Below, piece by piece: positions 9,321 through 18,927 of a DNA stretch of 64,000 nt (within the stretch, counting starts at the first letter, position 1; every line of letters starts with the position of its first letter). The stretch covers positions 26,160-90,159 of the forward strand of contig JAHEEK010000009.1 of NCBI GenBank assembly GCA_024640765.1, given 5' to 3'. Source of the DNA: Nereida sp024640765 (lineage in GTDB: Bacteria > Pseudomonadota > Alphaproteobacteria > Rhodobacterales > Rhodobacteraceae). The translations under genes and the position numbers were made by a program. A model generated the notes under the pieces. The model had not been told where the DNA came from. It saw nothing but the letters and a program-made list of their open reading frames with translations, and searched no databases.

Positions 9321-9655
9321 GTCATATCCGCCGGAAAACGATGTTGCGCGCCGTCCCATGGCAGGGGCACGGCCCATTTTGCCTCGTCCAGATGAAGGTC
9401 GCGGTACAGGTGGGGGAAAAGATCACCGCCGCGTGAGGGCTCCCACTTTAGCGCGTCACCCAAGTTGTCTGCGTCATAGGCCAGCAGCCACAGGTCTTCG
9501 ACACCTGCAAACCATTTGGACGCGGTCTCGCCTGCCTGTGCAGCGGTTGAGAAGTGGACATAGCCATCGGCGACATCAATCGGCGCGCCTTGGGTCTGGC
9601 CCGCGTCTTGGAGGGCGGCCCATTCATCTGACCGCAGGATTTTATAGATCAACAT
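9317..9655 (-). CDS. DUF952 protein
   Basis: 112-residue small cytoplasmic protein of the DUF952 family (ADP-ribosyltransferase-like fold in other members; biochemical role unknown). It shows the family features: YKILRSDEW at the start, DGYVHFSTAAQ around residue 30, LLAYDAD and the C-terminal FPHLYRDL. It is co-transcribed with pyrD through a 4-bp overlap, an arrangement common in roseobacters. No catalytic function should be assumed. Confidence 0.85.
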   Translation of the reverse strand: MLIYKILRSDEWAALQDAGQTQGAPIDVADGYVHFSTAAQAGETASKWFAGVEDLWLLAYDADNLGDALKWEPSRGGDLFPHLYRDLHLDEAKWAVPLPWDGAQHRFPADMT

Positions 9656-9798
9656 GGGGCTTCAAGTGCCGCCGAAATGTGCAGCCGTCAAGCATCTGTT
9701 ACGTTATTGGGCCATGAAGTGCCCATGGTGGGCGATGCCTACTGGACACAATTCAACGGGTGCACCACGCTTGCGCTGTCTGACACAGGGGATTCCAC

Positions 9799-11376
9799 AT
9801 GATTAATCGTCTGCTTACTTCTGTCGCTGCTTTGGCGGTGAGTGCGGGGGCTGCTGCCGCTGACTATTCACTGACCATTTTGCACACAAACGACTTTCAC
9901 GCACGCTTTGAGCCGATCAGCAAATACGATGGTCCGTGCTCGGCGGAAGATAACACCGAAGGCAAGTGTTTTGGTGGCTCTGCCCGTTTGGTGATAGCCG
10001 TTGAAGACGCACGTGCGCGCAGCAACAACTCTATTCTTGTGGATGGCGGCGATCAGTTTCAGGGCTCACTCTTTTATACGTATTATAAAGGCAAAGTTGC
10101 CGCCGAGATGATGAACAAAATGGGCTATGACGGGATGACCGTTGGCAACCACGAGTTTGACGATGGCCCAGAAGTGCTGCGCGGGTTCATGGATGCGGTG
10201 GATTTCCCGGTCTTGATGTCAAACGCGGACTTTTCGGCAGAGCCTGCTTTGGCGGATAAATTGCTGAAATCCACAGTGATTGAACGCGGCGGTGAGAAGA
10301 TTGGCATGATCGGTCTGACCCCAGAAGACACAGACGAGCTGGCCTCACCAGGCCCGAACATCAGCTTCAGTGACCCAGTTGCTGCCGTACAAGGTGAAGT
10401 GGACCGTCTAAGCGCGCAAGGTATCAACAAGATTGTTGTGCTGTCACACTCTGGCTTTGATGTGGACAAACGCGTCGCTGCAAACGTGACGGGTGTTGAC
10501 GTGATCGTGGGCGGACACTCAAACACGCTGCTGTCAAACACCCAAGAGCGCGCGGTCGACGTTTATCCCGTGATGGTTGGCGATACAGCTATTGTGCAAG
10601 CCTATGCTTACGGCAAGTTTTTAGGCGAATTGAACGTGACTTTCGACGATGCGGGCGTGATCACCCAAGCCGTGGGTGAGCCGATCATCACATCGTCTGA
10701 GGTGGGTGAAGACGCGGGTACTGTGGCACGCATTGCCGAGTTGGCTGCACCTCTTGATGAAATCCGTCAGAAAGTTGTGGCCAGTGCCGTAGCCCCGATT
10801 GAAGGCGACCGTGCGGTGTGCCGCGTGATGGAATGTGCCATGGGCAACTTGGTGGCGGACGCCATGCTTGAGCGCGTTGCAGACCAAGGTGTGACAATCG
10901 CGATTGCAAACTCTGGCGGTTTGCGGGCCAGCATCGATGCAGGCGAAGTGACAATGGGCGAGGTCTTCACTGTGCTGCCGTTCCAAAACACGTTGTCGAC
11001 GTTCCAGATTGATGGCGCGGGTGTCATTGCGGCACTTGAAAACGGTGTGAGCCAGATTGAAGAAGTAAAAGGCCGCTTTCCACAGGTTGCGGGCTTGAAG
11101 TTCACATTCGATCCCACAGTGGCACCAAATGAAGGTCGCATCCAAGATGTGATGGTGCAAAGCGCATCGGGTTTTGCGGCGATTGATCCAGTGGCAACAT
11201 ATTCGGTTGTGACGAACAACTATGTCCGCAACGGTGGTGACGGCTACAAAATGTTCGCAGGCGATGATAAAAATGCCTACGACTTTGGGCCAGACCTTGC
11301 GGATGTTGTTGCGGAATACCTCGCAAAATCAGGGCCCTATGCGCCATACACAGATGGCCGTATTGCGGTAAAGTAG
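9799..11376 (+). CDS. periplasmic 5'-nucleotidase/2',3'-cyclic phosphodiesterase (UshA-like)
   Basis: 525-residue secreted metallophosphoesterase that hydrolyses nucleotides outside the cytoplasmic membrane. A signal peptide (MINRLLTSVAALAVSAGAAAA) ends before DYSLTILHTNDFHARFEP. The dimetal site motifs are visible in order: TNDFHAR, DGGDQFQGS, GNHEFDDG, SHSGFD and GGHSNT. The C-terminal nucleotide-binding domain has NSGGLRASIDAGEVT and VLPFQNTL. All catalytic residues appear present. It is a stand-alone gene with a strong terminator after it. Likely role: salvage of phosphate and nucleosides from extracellular nucleotides. Confidence 0.94.
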   Translation: MINRLLTSVAALAVSAGAAAADYSLTILHTNDFHARFEPISKYDGPCSAEDNTEGKCFGGSARLVIAVEDARARSNNSILVDGGDQFQGSLFYTYYKGKVAAEMMNKMGYDGMTVGNHEFDDGPEVLRGFMDAVDFPVLMSNADFSAEPALADKLLKSTVIERGGEKIGMIGLTPEDTDELASPGPNISFSDPVAAVQGEVDRLSAQGINKIVVLSHSGFDVDKRVAANVTGVDVIVGGHSNTLLSNTQERAVDVYPVMVGDTAIVQAYAYGKFLGELNVTFDDAGVITQAVGEPIITSSEVGEDAGTVARIAELAAPLDEIRQKVVASAVAPIEGDRAVCRVMECAMGNLVADAMLERVADQGVTIAIANSGGLRASIDAGEVTMGEVFTVLPFQNTLSTFQIDGAGVIAALENGVSQIEEVKGRFPQVAGLKFTFDPTVAPNEGRIQDVMVQSASGFAAIDPVATYSVVTNNYVRNGGDGYKMFAGDDKNAYDFGPDLADVVAEYLAKSGPYAPYTDGRIAVK

Positions 11377-11398
11377 CCTGCGGCATCAATGTCTAATC

Positions 11399-11430
11399 AC
11401 GGCGCGTAGGGGTTCCTGCGCGCCGTTTTT
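11399..11430 (+). terminator. Rho-independent terminator after the 5'-nucleotidase gene
   Basis: A 12-bp stem (ACGGCGCGTAGG / CCTGCGCGCCGT, one G-T pair) with a GGTT loop is followed by a run of T. It starts 22 bp after the stop codon. Confidence 0.88.
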
Positions 11431-11734
11431 GTTTGAATTTGATGGTGATTTTTTGAGTAATTGGGTGGGGGACACACGGCGTTCGTATGCCCCCCTTATG
11501 AACGTGACCAGCACTAATTAGTTAATAAATTATGTAGAAAGTCAGTCCACTTTTAGTATCTAATTGCGACCAAGTAAAAATACGATGAATCTAGCGTACG
11601 AATTGTGAAATATTTGCATATTCAATCGATTGGACACATGCAGGTGGGGTGATTAGCGGGATATCGGGTCTGTATGAGCACATCACCTACAACCGCTTGA
11701 CGATGGTCGCGCACTGACTTATTCGAATAGCAGT

Positions 11735-11808
11735 GCGGGTGTTGTGTAATGGTAAGACCTCAGCCTTCCAAGCTGATGATACGGGTTCGATTCCCGTCAC
11801 CCGCTCCA
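11735..11808 (+). tRNA. tRNA-Gly (anticodon UCC)
   Basis: A 74-nt cloverleaf with encoded CCA. The acceptor stem GCGGGTG pairs with CACCCGC, the anticodon stem TCAGC/GCTGA encloses the loop CTTCCAA (anticodon TCC), and the T arm CGGGTTCGATTCCCG is perfect. The rest of the 11377-11918 gap holds the terminator upstream and no other gene that I can support. Confidence 0.97.
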
Positions 11809-11918
11809 ATCTTACCCTCTTAGATTTCGGACTGTGTGTCGCAGGGCACGGCTGTTGCTTGGCTTGCTCCTGTGCGGGGGGAGGGCTATAGCGATCTCGC
11901 ACTGATAATTGAGGCCCC

Positions 11919-13718
11919 ATGGCGCGTTCCAAAACTACCCCGCCCATCACAACCGACGAAGAACGCGCCAAGTCGAAGGACTTTGGGGCGCTGCGTGGTT
12001 TGGTACCGTTCATAAAACCGTACATGGCGCTTTTGGTGGCGGCGGTTTTTGCGCTAATCTCGACGGCGGCGATCAGTTTGGTGTTGCCGCTGGCGGTGCG
12101 CCGGGTGGTGGATAACTTCAACACTGGTGACGCGAAAATCCTTGATCAGTATTTCTTGGCGGCATTGGTCGTGGCGGGGCTTTTGGCGTTGGGCACGGGG
12201 CTGCGGTTTTATCTTGTCACCCGTCTCGGCGAGCGGGTCGTGACAGATATCCGCATGGCCGTATTTGACCGAGTTATCGGTCTGTCGCCAGCATTTTTTG
12301 AAAAGATCATGACCGGTGAGGTGCTCAGCCGGATCACGACCGACACTACGTTGATCCAGTCGGTCATCGGCTCGTCCATATCGATCGCGGCACGTAACGC
12401 GTTGATTTTGTTGGGCGGGATGGTGTTGATGTTGTTGACCTCGGCCAAGCTTACGTCACTGGTGCTGTTGATCGTGCCCGCCGTAATTGTGCCGATCATC
12501 GTGTTGGGCCGCCGTTTGCGCGTGCTCAGCCGCGAGAACCAAGACTGGATCGCGGCGTCCTCGGGCACTGCGTCCGAGACACTTTTAGCCGTTCAAACCG
12601 TTCAGGCTTTTACGTCCGAAGGACACACACGGGCGCAATTTGCGGATGTGACGGAAAAGAGTTTTGTCGCTGCGAAAAAGCGGGTGCTGACCCGCGCACT
12701 GATGACCGTGATTGTGATCTTCCTTGTCTTTACGGGCATTGTTGGCGTGCTGTGGATCGGGGCGAATGACGTAAGCGCCGGTGCGATGACCGCGGGTGAA
12801 TTGGTGCAGTTCGTGATCTACGCGGTCATGGTTGCGGGGGCTGTGGCTGCCTTGTCCGAGATCTGGTCCGAGTTGCAACGCGCGGCGGGCGCGACCGAAA
12901 GACTGGTTGAGTTGTTGCATGCGGAAGATACCGTGCTGGATCCCGCGTTGCCTCTTGCGTTGCCCGATGCAAAGCACGGTACAGTCAGCTTTGAGGATGT
13001 CATTTTCCGCTATCCCGCGCGGCCCAATGCGGCCGCGCTTGACGGTATTTCGTTCAGCGTGAAGCCTGGTGAAACGGTAGCACTTGTTGGCCCGTCCGGT
13101 GCGGGTAAGTCGACGATCATTCAGCTGCTACAGCGTTTTTATGACCCCCAAGCGGGGCGCATTATGCTGAACGGTGTCGACCTGCGCGATATGGAGCGTG
13201 CGGCATTTCGTCGTGCAATCGCTTTGGTTCCTCAAGAGCCGGTCATCTTTGCAGCCTCTGCGGCGGATAATATTCGCTTCGGCATGCCCTCTGCCACGGA
13301 TGCCGAGGTTGTTGCAGCCGCCAAAGCCGCCGCCGCCGATGAGTTCTTAAGCGCGCTGCCCGAAGGGTATGACACCTATGTGGGTGAGCGCGGTGTGATG
13401 CTGTCTGGCGGGCAAAAACAGCGCATTGCGATTGCTCGTGCAATTTTGCGCGATGCCCCTGTTTTGTTGCTCGATGAGGCCACTTCCGCGCTTGATGCGG
13501 CGTCTGAGCGCGCGGTGCAGCAGGCGGTGCAAACACTGTCGGCGGACCGCACGACGTTGATCGTGGCGCACCGTTTGGCGACCATCAAACAAGCGGACCG
13601 GATCGTGGTTTTTGATCAAGGTAAGATCGTAGCTACCGGCACCCATGATGAACTGGTTACACAAGACGGTCTTTATGCGCGGCTTGCACGATTGCAGTTT
13701 ACCGCAGAAATCGCTTAA
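11919..13718 (+). CDS. ABC exporter (fused permease and ATPase)
   Basis: 599-residue half-transporter of the MsbA/multidrug type. Residues ~25-310 are a six-helix membrane domain; ~350-590 the ATPase. Walker A is GPSGAGKST, the Q-loop LVPQEP, the signature LSGGQKQRIAIARAIL, Walker B VLLLDEATSALD and the H-loop IVAHRLATI, all intact. It probably works as a homodimer exporting a lipid or hydrophobic compound. It begins with ATG at 11919 after the tRNA-Gly gene and is monocistronic. Confidence 0.93.
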   Translation: MARSKTTPPITTDEERAKSKDFGALRGLVPFIKPYMALLVAAVFALISTAAISLVLPLAVRRVVDNFNTGDAKILDQYFLAALVVAGLLALGTGLRFYLVTRLGERVVTDIRMAVFDRVIGLSPAFFEKIMTGEVLSRITTDTTLIQSVIGSSISIAARNALILLGGMVLMLLTSAKLTSLVLLIVPAVIVPIIVLGRRLRVLSRENQDWIAASSGTASETLLAVQTVQAFTSEGHTRAQFADVTEKSFVAAKKRVLTRALMTVIVIFLVFTGIVGVLWIGANDVSAGAMTAGELVQFVIYAVMVAGAVAALSEIWSELQRAAGATERLVELLHAEDTVLDPALPLALPDAKHGTVSFEDVIFRYPARPNAAALDGISFSVKPGETVALVGPSGAGKSTIIQLLQRFYDPQAGRIMLNGVDLRDMERAAFRRAIALVPQEPVIFAASAADNIRFGMPSATDAEVVAAAKAAAADEFLSALPEGYDTYVGERGVMLSGGQKQRIAIARAILRDAPVLLLDEATSALDAASERAVQQAVQTLSADRTTLIVAHRLATIKQADRIVVFDQGKIVATGTHDELVTQDGLYARLARLQFTAEIA

Positions 13719-13837
13719 ATTTTCGAAAGTTGCTGTGGTTTTTCGTGGCGTCACACTTGCTGTGATTTGCGTTTGGCCACACGATACGAAAACGCGTGGG
13801 CTTTGGTGCGGCGCGTTGTCTTTGGGAGGAGACCACT

Positions 13838-15724
13838 ATGTCCATTTTCGCATCGAAAGATGACATCACTGCGATCAATAACGCGATGCCCTATGAGGAC
13901 CGCGACAGACCAGCGACGATGTATGCGTTTATGAAGGATGTTAAGGACCGTTTCGGGTCGCGCCCTGCGATTTCGTATCAGATTTTCTCTGGGCCGAAAG
14001 ATGCAGCTGAGACGCTGACTTGGGATGAATTTTTCGCGCGCAGTGTTCAGGCTGCTAACTTGTTCCGCAGTCTTGGTGTTGGTGAAAAAGACGCGGTGGC
14101 ATTTGTGTTGCCCAACTGTAATGAGACGGCGGCGACAGTCATTGGTGGTATGATCGCGGGCATCGTGAACCCTGTGAACCCGCTTTTGGACGCCACTCAA
14201 ATCGGGGCCATTCTGCGCGAGACAAAGGCCAAAGTTGTTGTCACGCTGAAGGCTTTCCCAAAGACTGACGTGGCACAAAAAACTGCCGAAGCGGTGGCAC
14301 TTGCGCCGAATGTTGAGCATGTGATTGAGGTTGATCTGCTGCGGTATGTGACCGGCGTCAAGAAGATGATCATCCCGCTGATCCGTCCCAAAAACCCTGT
14401 TAGCCACAACGCCAAAGTGCACCAATGGGGTACTGCGGTGGGTGCACAGAATACAACCCTCGATTTTGCTGATAGCGAAGGTGACCGCGTGGCGGCTTAC
14501 TTCCACACGGGCGGTACCACGGGCATGCCAAAAGTGGCGCAGCACCGCTATTCGGGGATGATTTACAACGGCTGGATCGGTGACACGCTGCTGTTTACGG
14601 AAGAAGACAATGTGATCTGTCCACTACCGATGTTCCACGTTTTCGCGGTCCATGTGATTATGATGGCGATGATCAGTTCGGGCGCGCATGTGGTGTTCCC
14701 GACGCCACAAGGTTACCGCGGTGACGGGGTGTTTGATAACTTCTGGAAGCTGATCGAACGCTGGCAGATCACGTTTGTCATTACTGTTCCGACGGCAATT
14801 TCTGCGCTGATGCAGCGTCCGGTAGATGCTGATATTTCATCCATTAAAACGGCGTTTTCAGGCTCAAGCCCGCTGCCTTTGGAGTTGTTCAAAAAGTTTG
14901 AAGGCGCGACCGGTGTGAACATCGTTGAAGGCTACGGTCTGACCGAGGCCACATGTCTGGTCAGCTGTAATCCGGTTGGTGGCCTTAAGAAGGTTGGTTC
15001 AGTTGGATTGCCGTTGCCGTACACGGATGTGAAAATCCTGATGGATACCGCTGATGGTCCCAAAGAAAAGGGCACCGATGAGACCGGTGAGGTTTGTGTT
15101 GATAACCACGGTGTCTACGCGGGCAATACCTATACAGAGGCCGAGAAGAACCAAAACCTCTATCATTTTGACACATATTTGCGCACGGGCGATCTGGGTC
15201 GAATTGATGAAGACGGCTATCTTTGGATTACCGGACGGGAGAAAGATTTGATCATTCGCGGCGGTCACAACATTGATCCTGCTGAAATCGAAGAGGCACT
15301 TGCGGGTCACGATGCGGTTGCGATGGTGGGTGCGATTGGTCAACCAGATGCGCACTCAGGCGAGTTGCCATGTGCATATGTAGAACTTGTGCAAGGTGCG
15401 TCCGTTAGCGGCGATGAGTTGATGGAATACGCCAAGGCCAACATTCATGAACGCGCGGCTTTCCCCAAGTATATTGAGGTTCTGGACGAGCTGCCCAAGA
15501 CCGCGGTTGGCAAAGTCTTCAAACCTGATCTGCGAAAATCTGCGATCACGCGTATTTACGACAAGGCGCTTTCGGATGCTGGTTTGGCGGTGCGCGTGGC
15601 GGAAGTTCAAGACAACAAGAAGCAGGGTTTGCTGGCTATGCTGACCCCCGTTGAGGGCGTAAGTGACGCGCAAGTCACTGACGTATTGGGCAGCTTCACG
15701 CGGCCTTGGCAGTGGGCTGACTAA
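13838..15724 (+). CDS. acyl-CoA synthetase (AMP-forming)
   Basis: 628-residue ATP-dependent acyl-CoA ligase. The AMP-binding motif YFHTGGTTGMPKVAQH is at residue ~225, followed by GYGLTEATCLVS and the A8 region RTGDLGRIDEDGYLWITGRE. The C-terminal adenylation lysine lies in PKTAVGKVFKPDL. The start at 13838 (MSIFASKDDITA) has GGGAGGAGA 8 bp upstream and is preferred over an upstream ATG without such a site. The acyl substrate is unclear; it could activate fatty acids for the beta-oxidation genes at the left of the window. Confidence 0.92.
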   Translation: MSIFASKDDITAINNAMPYEDRDRPATMYAFMKDVKDRFGSRPAISYQIFSGPKDAAETLTWDEFFARSVQAANLFRSLGVGEKDAVAFVLPNCNETAATVIGGMIAGIVNPVNPLLDATQIGAILRETKAKVVVTLKAFPKTDVAQKTAEAVALAPNVEHVIEVDLLRYVTGVKKMIIPLIRPKNPVSHNAKVHQWGTAVGAQNTTLDFADSEGDRVAAYFHTGGTTGMPKVAQHRYSGMIYNGWIGDTLLFTEEDNVICPLPMFHVFAVHVIMMAMISSGAHVVFPTPQGYRGDGVFDNFWKLIERWQITFVITVPTAISALMQRPVDADISSIKTAFSGSSPLPLELFKKFEGATGVNIVEGYGLTEATCLVSCNPVGGLKKVGSVGLPLPYTDVKILMDTADGPKEKGTDETGEVCVDNHGVYAGNTYTEAEKNQNLYHFDTYLRTGDLGRIDEDGYLWITGREKDLIIRGGHNIDPAEIEEALAGHDAVAMVGAIGQPDAHSGELPCAYVELVQGASVSGDELMEYAKANIHERAAFPKYIEVLDELPKTAVGKVFKPDLRKSAITRIYDKALSDAGLAVRVAEVQDNKKQGLLAMLTPVEGVSDAQVTDVLGSFTRPWQWAD

Positions 15725-15892
15725 GGCGCTTCATACCATAGCGGCGTGATCGGGCTTGCAATGCGCCCGCGCGCCGCGCCATACATTGCGGTGACACCTT
15801 AAGGCACGCGTAGGGAGGGCGGTGATACATCGTCTTGCGGGTGCTTTTTGTTAACGCGCGGTGATAAACACCGCCCCTTCAGGAGCCGACAT

Positions 15893-17392
15893 ATGCAAGA
15901 GCTAACTCATTATATTAATGGTGCCCACGTCAAAGGAACCTCGGGCCGTTTTGCGGATGTGTTCAACCCCGCCACAGGCGAAGTTCAGGCGCAGGTGCCT
16001 TTGGCCTCTGAGGCCGAAATGGCCCATGCCGTTGAGGTTGCAGCACAGGCACAGCCAGCGTGGGCTGCCGTAAACCCGCAGCGCCGCGCACGGGTGTTGA
16101 TGAAGTTTGTCGATTTGCTAAACCGCGATATGCAAAAACTGGCAGAGGCCCTGAGCCGCGAGCATGGCAAAACCGTTCCAGATGCCAAAGGGGACGTGCA
16201 GCGCGGTCTTGAAGTGGTTGAGTATTGCATTGGTGCGCCGCATCTGTTGAAGGGCGAATACACCGACAGCGCGGGCCCCGGCATTGATATGTATTCCATG
16301 CGCCAAGCGCTTGGGGTGACGGCGGGTATTACCCCGTTCAACTTTCCTGCGATGATCCCGATGTGGATGTTTGCGCCCGCGATTGCCTGCGGTAACGCGT
16401 TCATCCTCAAGCCGTCCGAGCGTGACCCATCCGTGCCGCTGATGCTTGCGGAGTTGATGGAAGAAGCAGGTTTGCCCAAAGGTATTTTGCAGGTTGTGAA
16501 CGGCGATAAAGTGTCCGTCGATGCAATCCTGCACAATGACACCATTCAGTCCGTTGGCTTCGTGGGCTCTACACCGATTGCGGAATATATATATGCGACG
16601 GGCTGTGCGCACGGCAAACGTGTCCAGTGTTTTGGTGGGGCGAAGAACCACATGATCATCATGCCTGACGCGGATATGGACCAAGCAGCAGATGCTTTAG
16701 TTGGTGCGGGCTACGGTGCTGCGGGCGAGCGTTGCATGGCCATTTCTGTGGCCGTTCCCGTAGGCGATGAGACAGCTGACCGGTTGATCGAAAAGCTGGT
16801 GCCACGCATTGAGGCGTTGAAAGTCGGGCCGTACACTGCGGGTACTGATGTGGATTACGGCCCCGTCGTGACAGCCGCCGCAAAAGCCAATATTGAGCGT
16901 CTCGTACAAACCGGCATCGACCAAGGTGCAAAGCTGGTTGTGGATGGACGTAACTTTAATCTGCAAGGGTACGAAGACGGATTTTTCGTGGGCCCGCACC
17001 TGTTTGATAACGTCACAAAAGACATGGATATTTATAAGCACGAAATTTTCGGGCCAGTCCTGTCAACGGTGCGCGCGCAGTCCTACGAGGAAGCCCTTGG
17101 CCTTGCGATGGACCATGAATACGGCAACGGCACAGCGATCTTCACCCGTGACGGAGATGCCGCGCGTGACTTTGCCAACCGCGTGAACGTGGGCATGGTG
17201 GGGATCAACGTACCAATTCCAGTGCCGCTGGCCTACCACACATTTGGCGGCTGGAAGAAATCTGTCTTTGGCGATTTGAACCAGCACGGACCAGATGCGT
17301 TCAAATTCTACACCCGCACCAAAACAGTCACCTCACGCTGGCCGTCAGGCATCAAAGAGGGTGGCGAGTTTTCCATTCCTGTTATGGAATAA
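15893..17392 (+). CDS. mmsA: methylmalonate-semialdehyde dehydrogenase (CoA-acylating)
   Basis: 499-residue aldehyde dehydrogenase of valine and propionate catabolism that converts methylmalonate semialdehyde to propionyl-CoA. The catalytic cysteine sits in the MMSDH-specific context GAAGERCMAISVAV, and FGGAKNHMIIMPDAD replaces the ELGGK motif of hydrolytic aldehyde dehydrogenases, both diagnostic of the CoA-dependent group. The start at 15893 follows AGGAG by 7 bp, better than the track-like longer reading from 15848. It is followed by a clear terminator. Confidence 0.94.
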   Translation: MQELTHYINGAHVKGTSGRFADVFNPATGEVQAQVPLASEAEMAHAVEVAAQAQPAWAAVNPQRRARVLMKFVDLLNRDMQKLAEALSREHGKTVPDAKGDVQRGLEVVEYCIGAPHLLKGEYTDSAGPGIDMYSMRQALGVTAGITPFNFPAMIPMWMFAPAIACGNAFILKPSERDPSVPLMLAELMEEAGLPKGILQVVNGDKVSVDAILHNDTIQSVGFVGSTPIAEYIYATGCAHGKRVQCFGGAKNHMIIMPDADMDQAADALVGAGYGAAGERCMAISVAVPVGDETADRLIEKLVPRIEALKVGPYTAGTDVDYGPVVTAAAKANIERLVQTGIDQGAKLVVDGRNFNLQGYEDGFFVGPHLFDNVTKDMDIYKHEIFGPVLSTVRAQSYEEALGLAMDHEYGNGTAIFTRDGDAARDFANRVNVGMVGINVPIPVPLAYHTFGGWKKSVFGDLNQHGPDAFKFYTRTKTVTSRWPSGIKEGGEFSIPVME

Positions 17393-17434
17393 GCGGCTTT
17401 GGTTTAGTCGACGAGCTGACCGGACACTAACTTG

Positions 17435-17468
17435 AAAAAGCCCTGCATGATTGTGGGGCTTTTTTTAT
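17435..17468 (+). terminator. Rho-independent terminator after mmsA
   Basis: AAAAAGCCC and GGGCTTTTT pair around a 12-base loop, and a T run follows. It lies ~40 bp after the stop codon. Confidence 0.85.
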
Positions 17469-17684
17469 GAGGGAATTAGTTCGGGTCAGAGACGTCTGGT
17501 CTTTAATAGCGGTATTCTTAACATCGCATGCCTAGGATAGATCATTGCACAAAAACGACATTTCTGACGTTTTTGGCAAAAACTCTTGTGGCTCGGTGCC
17601 TGTTGGGTGAAGTTATGCGCAACAGCGCGCGTGAATAAGTCTTTCACCGAAGTGAACGTGCTGAAGTTCAAACGGGAGACTGAA

Positions 17685-18653
17685 ATGAAAAAGACATTAC
17701 TTGGCGTTGTTGCCGCGACTTCGATGGGCCTTATGGGGACCACAGCGATGGCAGACTGCGGCGATGTATCCATTACTGAGATGGATTGGGCGTCATCGGC
17801 AGTTGTGACATCTGTGTCAAAATTCCTGATGGAGCAGGGTTACGGTTGTAACGTCACTGTTGTTCCGTCCTCAACAGTGCCTGCGCTGACATCTGTTGCT
17901 GAAACAGGTGAGCCGGACATCGTTACCGAGACTTGGGTCAACAATCTTCCAGTTTATGAGGAACTGATCGCTTCTGGTAAGCTTATTGTTGTCGCTGATG
18001 TTCTGTCAGACGGCGGGGTTGAGGGTTGGTGGATCCCACAGTACCTTGCAGAAGCGCACCCTGAGTTGCTGACAATTGAAGGCGTGGTGGCGAATCCTGA
18101 TCTTGTTGGTGGACGTTTCCACGATTGTCCATCGGGTTGGGCATGTGAAATCATCAATAATAACAACGTCAAAGCCGCTAATTTGGAAGCTAACGGTATC
18201 GAGCGCTTCCAGCATGGTTCAGGTGAGACACTCGCCACTGCGATTGCTTCTGCATATTCTGACAAAGCGCCATGGTTTGGTTATTACTGGGCACCAACAT
18301 CTGTGCTGGGTAAATACCCAATGGTACGTGTGGACGTAGGAGAGCATGATCCAGAAGCGCATGCATGTAATAGCGATGTTAACTGTGCCGCACCTCGACT
18401 ATCGGCGTACCCGAAATCAAAAGTTACGACGGCGGTATCCGGAATGTTCGCCGACCGCGAGCCAGAGATAGTTGAGTTGATGAGTAACGTAAGCTTCTCA
18501 AACGCCCAGATGGGCGAACTTCTGGCTTGGCAGCAAGATAACAATGCAAGTTATGATGAGGCTGCAGTTTACTTTCTGACGAACAACAAAGACGTCTGGA
18601 GCAACTGGCTGAACTCGGAAGCAAAAGAAAAGCTTTCCGCACTACTTAAGTAA
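17685..18653 (+). CDS. betaine-type ABC transporter substrate-binding protein (OpuAC/ProX family), orphan
   Basis: 322-residue periplasmic binding protein. A signal peptide MKKTLLGVVAATSMGLMG precedes the mature start ADCGDVSITEMDW. Several tryptophan/aromatic clusters typical of quaternary-ammonium binding are present: ITEMDWASSA, TETWVNN, GWWIPQY and WFGYYWAPT. The start at 17685 follows GGGAG by ~6 bp. No permease or ATPase gene is adjacent, which is unusual for the family. A close paralogue starts at 63880 with nearly the same signal peptide and mature N-terminus. The ligand is probably a betaine, but which one is not known. Confidence 0.9.
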   Translation: MKKTLLGVVAATSMGLMGTTAMADCGDVSITEMDWASSAVVTSVSKFLMEQGYGCNVTVVPSSTVPALTSVAETGEPDIVTETWVNNLPVYEELIASGKLIVVADVLSDGGVEGWWIPQYLAEAHPELLTIEGVVANPDLVGGRFHDCPSGWACEIINNNNVKAANLEANGIERFQHGSGETLATAIASAYSDKAPWFGYYWAPTSVLGKYPMVRVDVGEHDPEAHACNSDVNCAAPRLSAYPKSKVTTAVSGMFADREPEIVELMSNVSFSNAQMGELLAWQQDNNASYDEAAVYFLTNNKDVWSNWLNSEAKEKLSALLK

Positions 18654-18674
18654 GGCTCGGCCGATAAAATATAG

Positions 18675-18705
18675 AAACGCCCGCTCTCTTGAGTGGGCGT
18701 TTTCT
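18675..18705 (+). terminator. Rho-independent terminator after the binding-protein gene
   Basis: The stem AAACGCCCGCTC / GAGTGGGCGTTT (12 bp, one G-T pair) has a TCTT loop. The remaining ~220 bp to the next gene hold nothing I recognise. Confidence 0.85.
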
Positions 18706-18927
18706 GTTGGCGGCACACTTCTGCGTATAGTCGTTTTGATCTAACTCGATAAATCCTTGAGTTGTTAGTAATCGTCTTTGCGCGCTGTGAAGCCGCTGAT
18801 GAGCTGTGTTATTTGGGCTTGCATTATCACATCATGCTGACGGCGGACCAAATGTGGCATAATTAACATCAAAGTCCTTAGCCGTCATGATCTAGGCTCT
18901 CAGTTATTGGGCGCTATCGTTTTCCAG

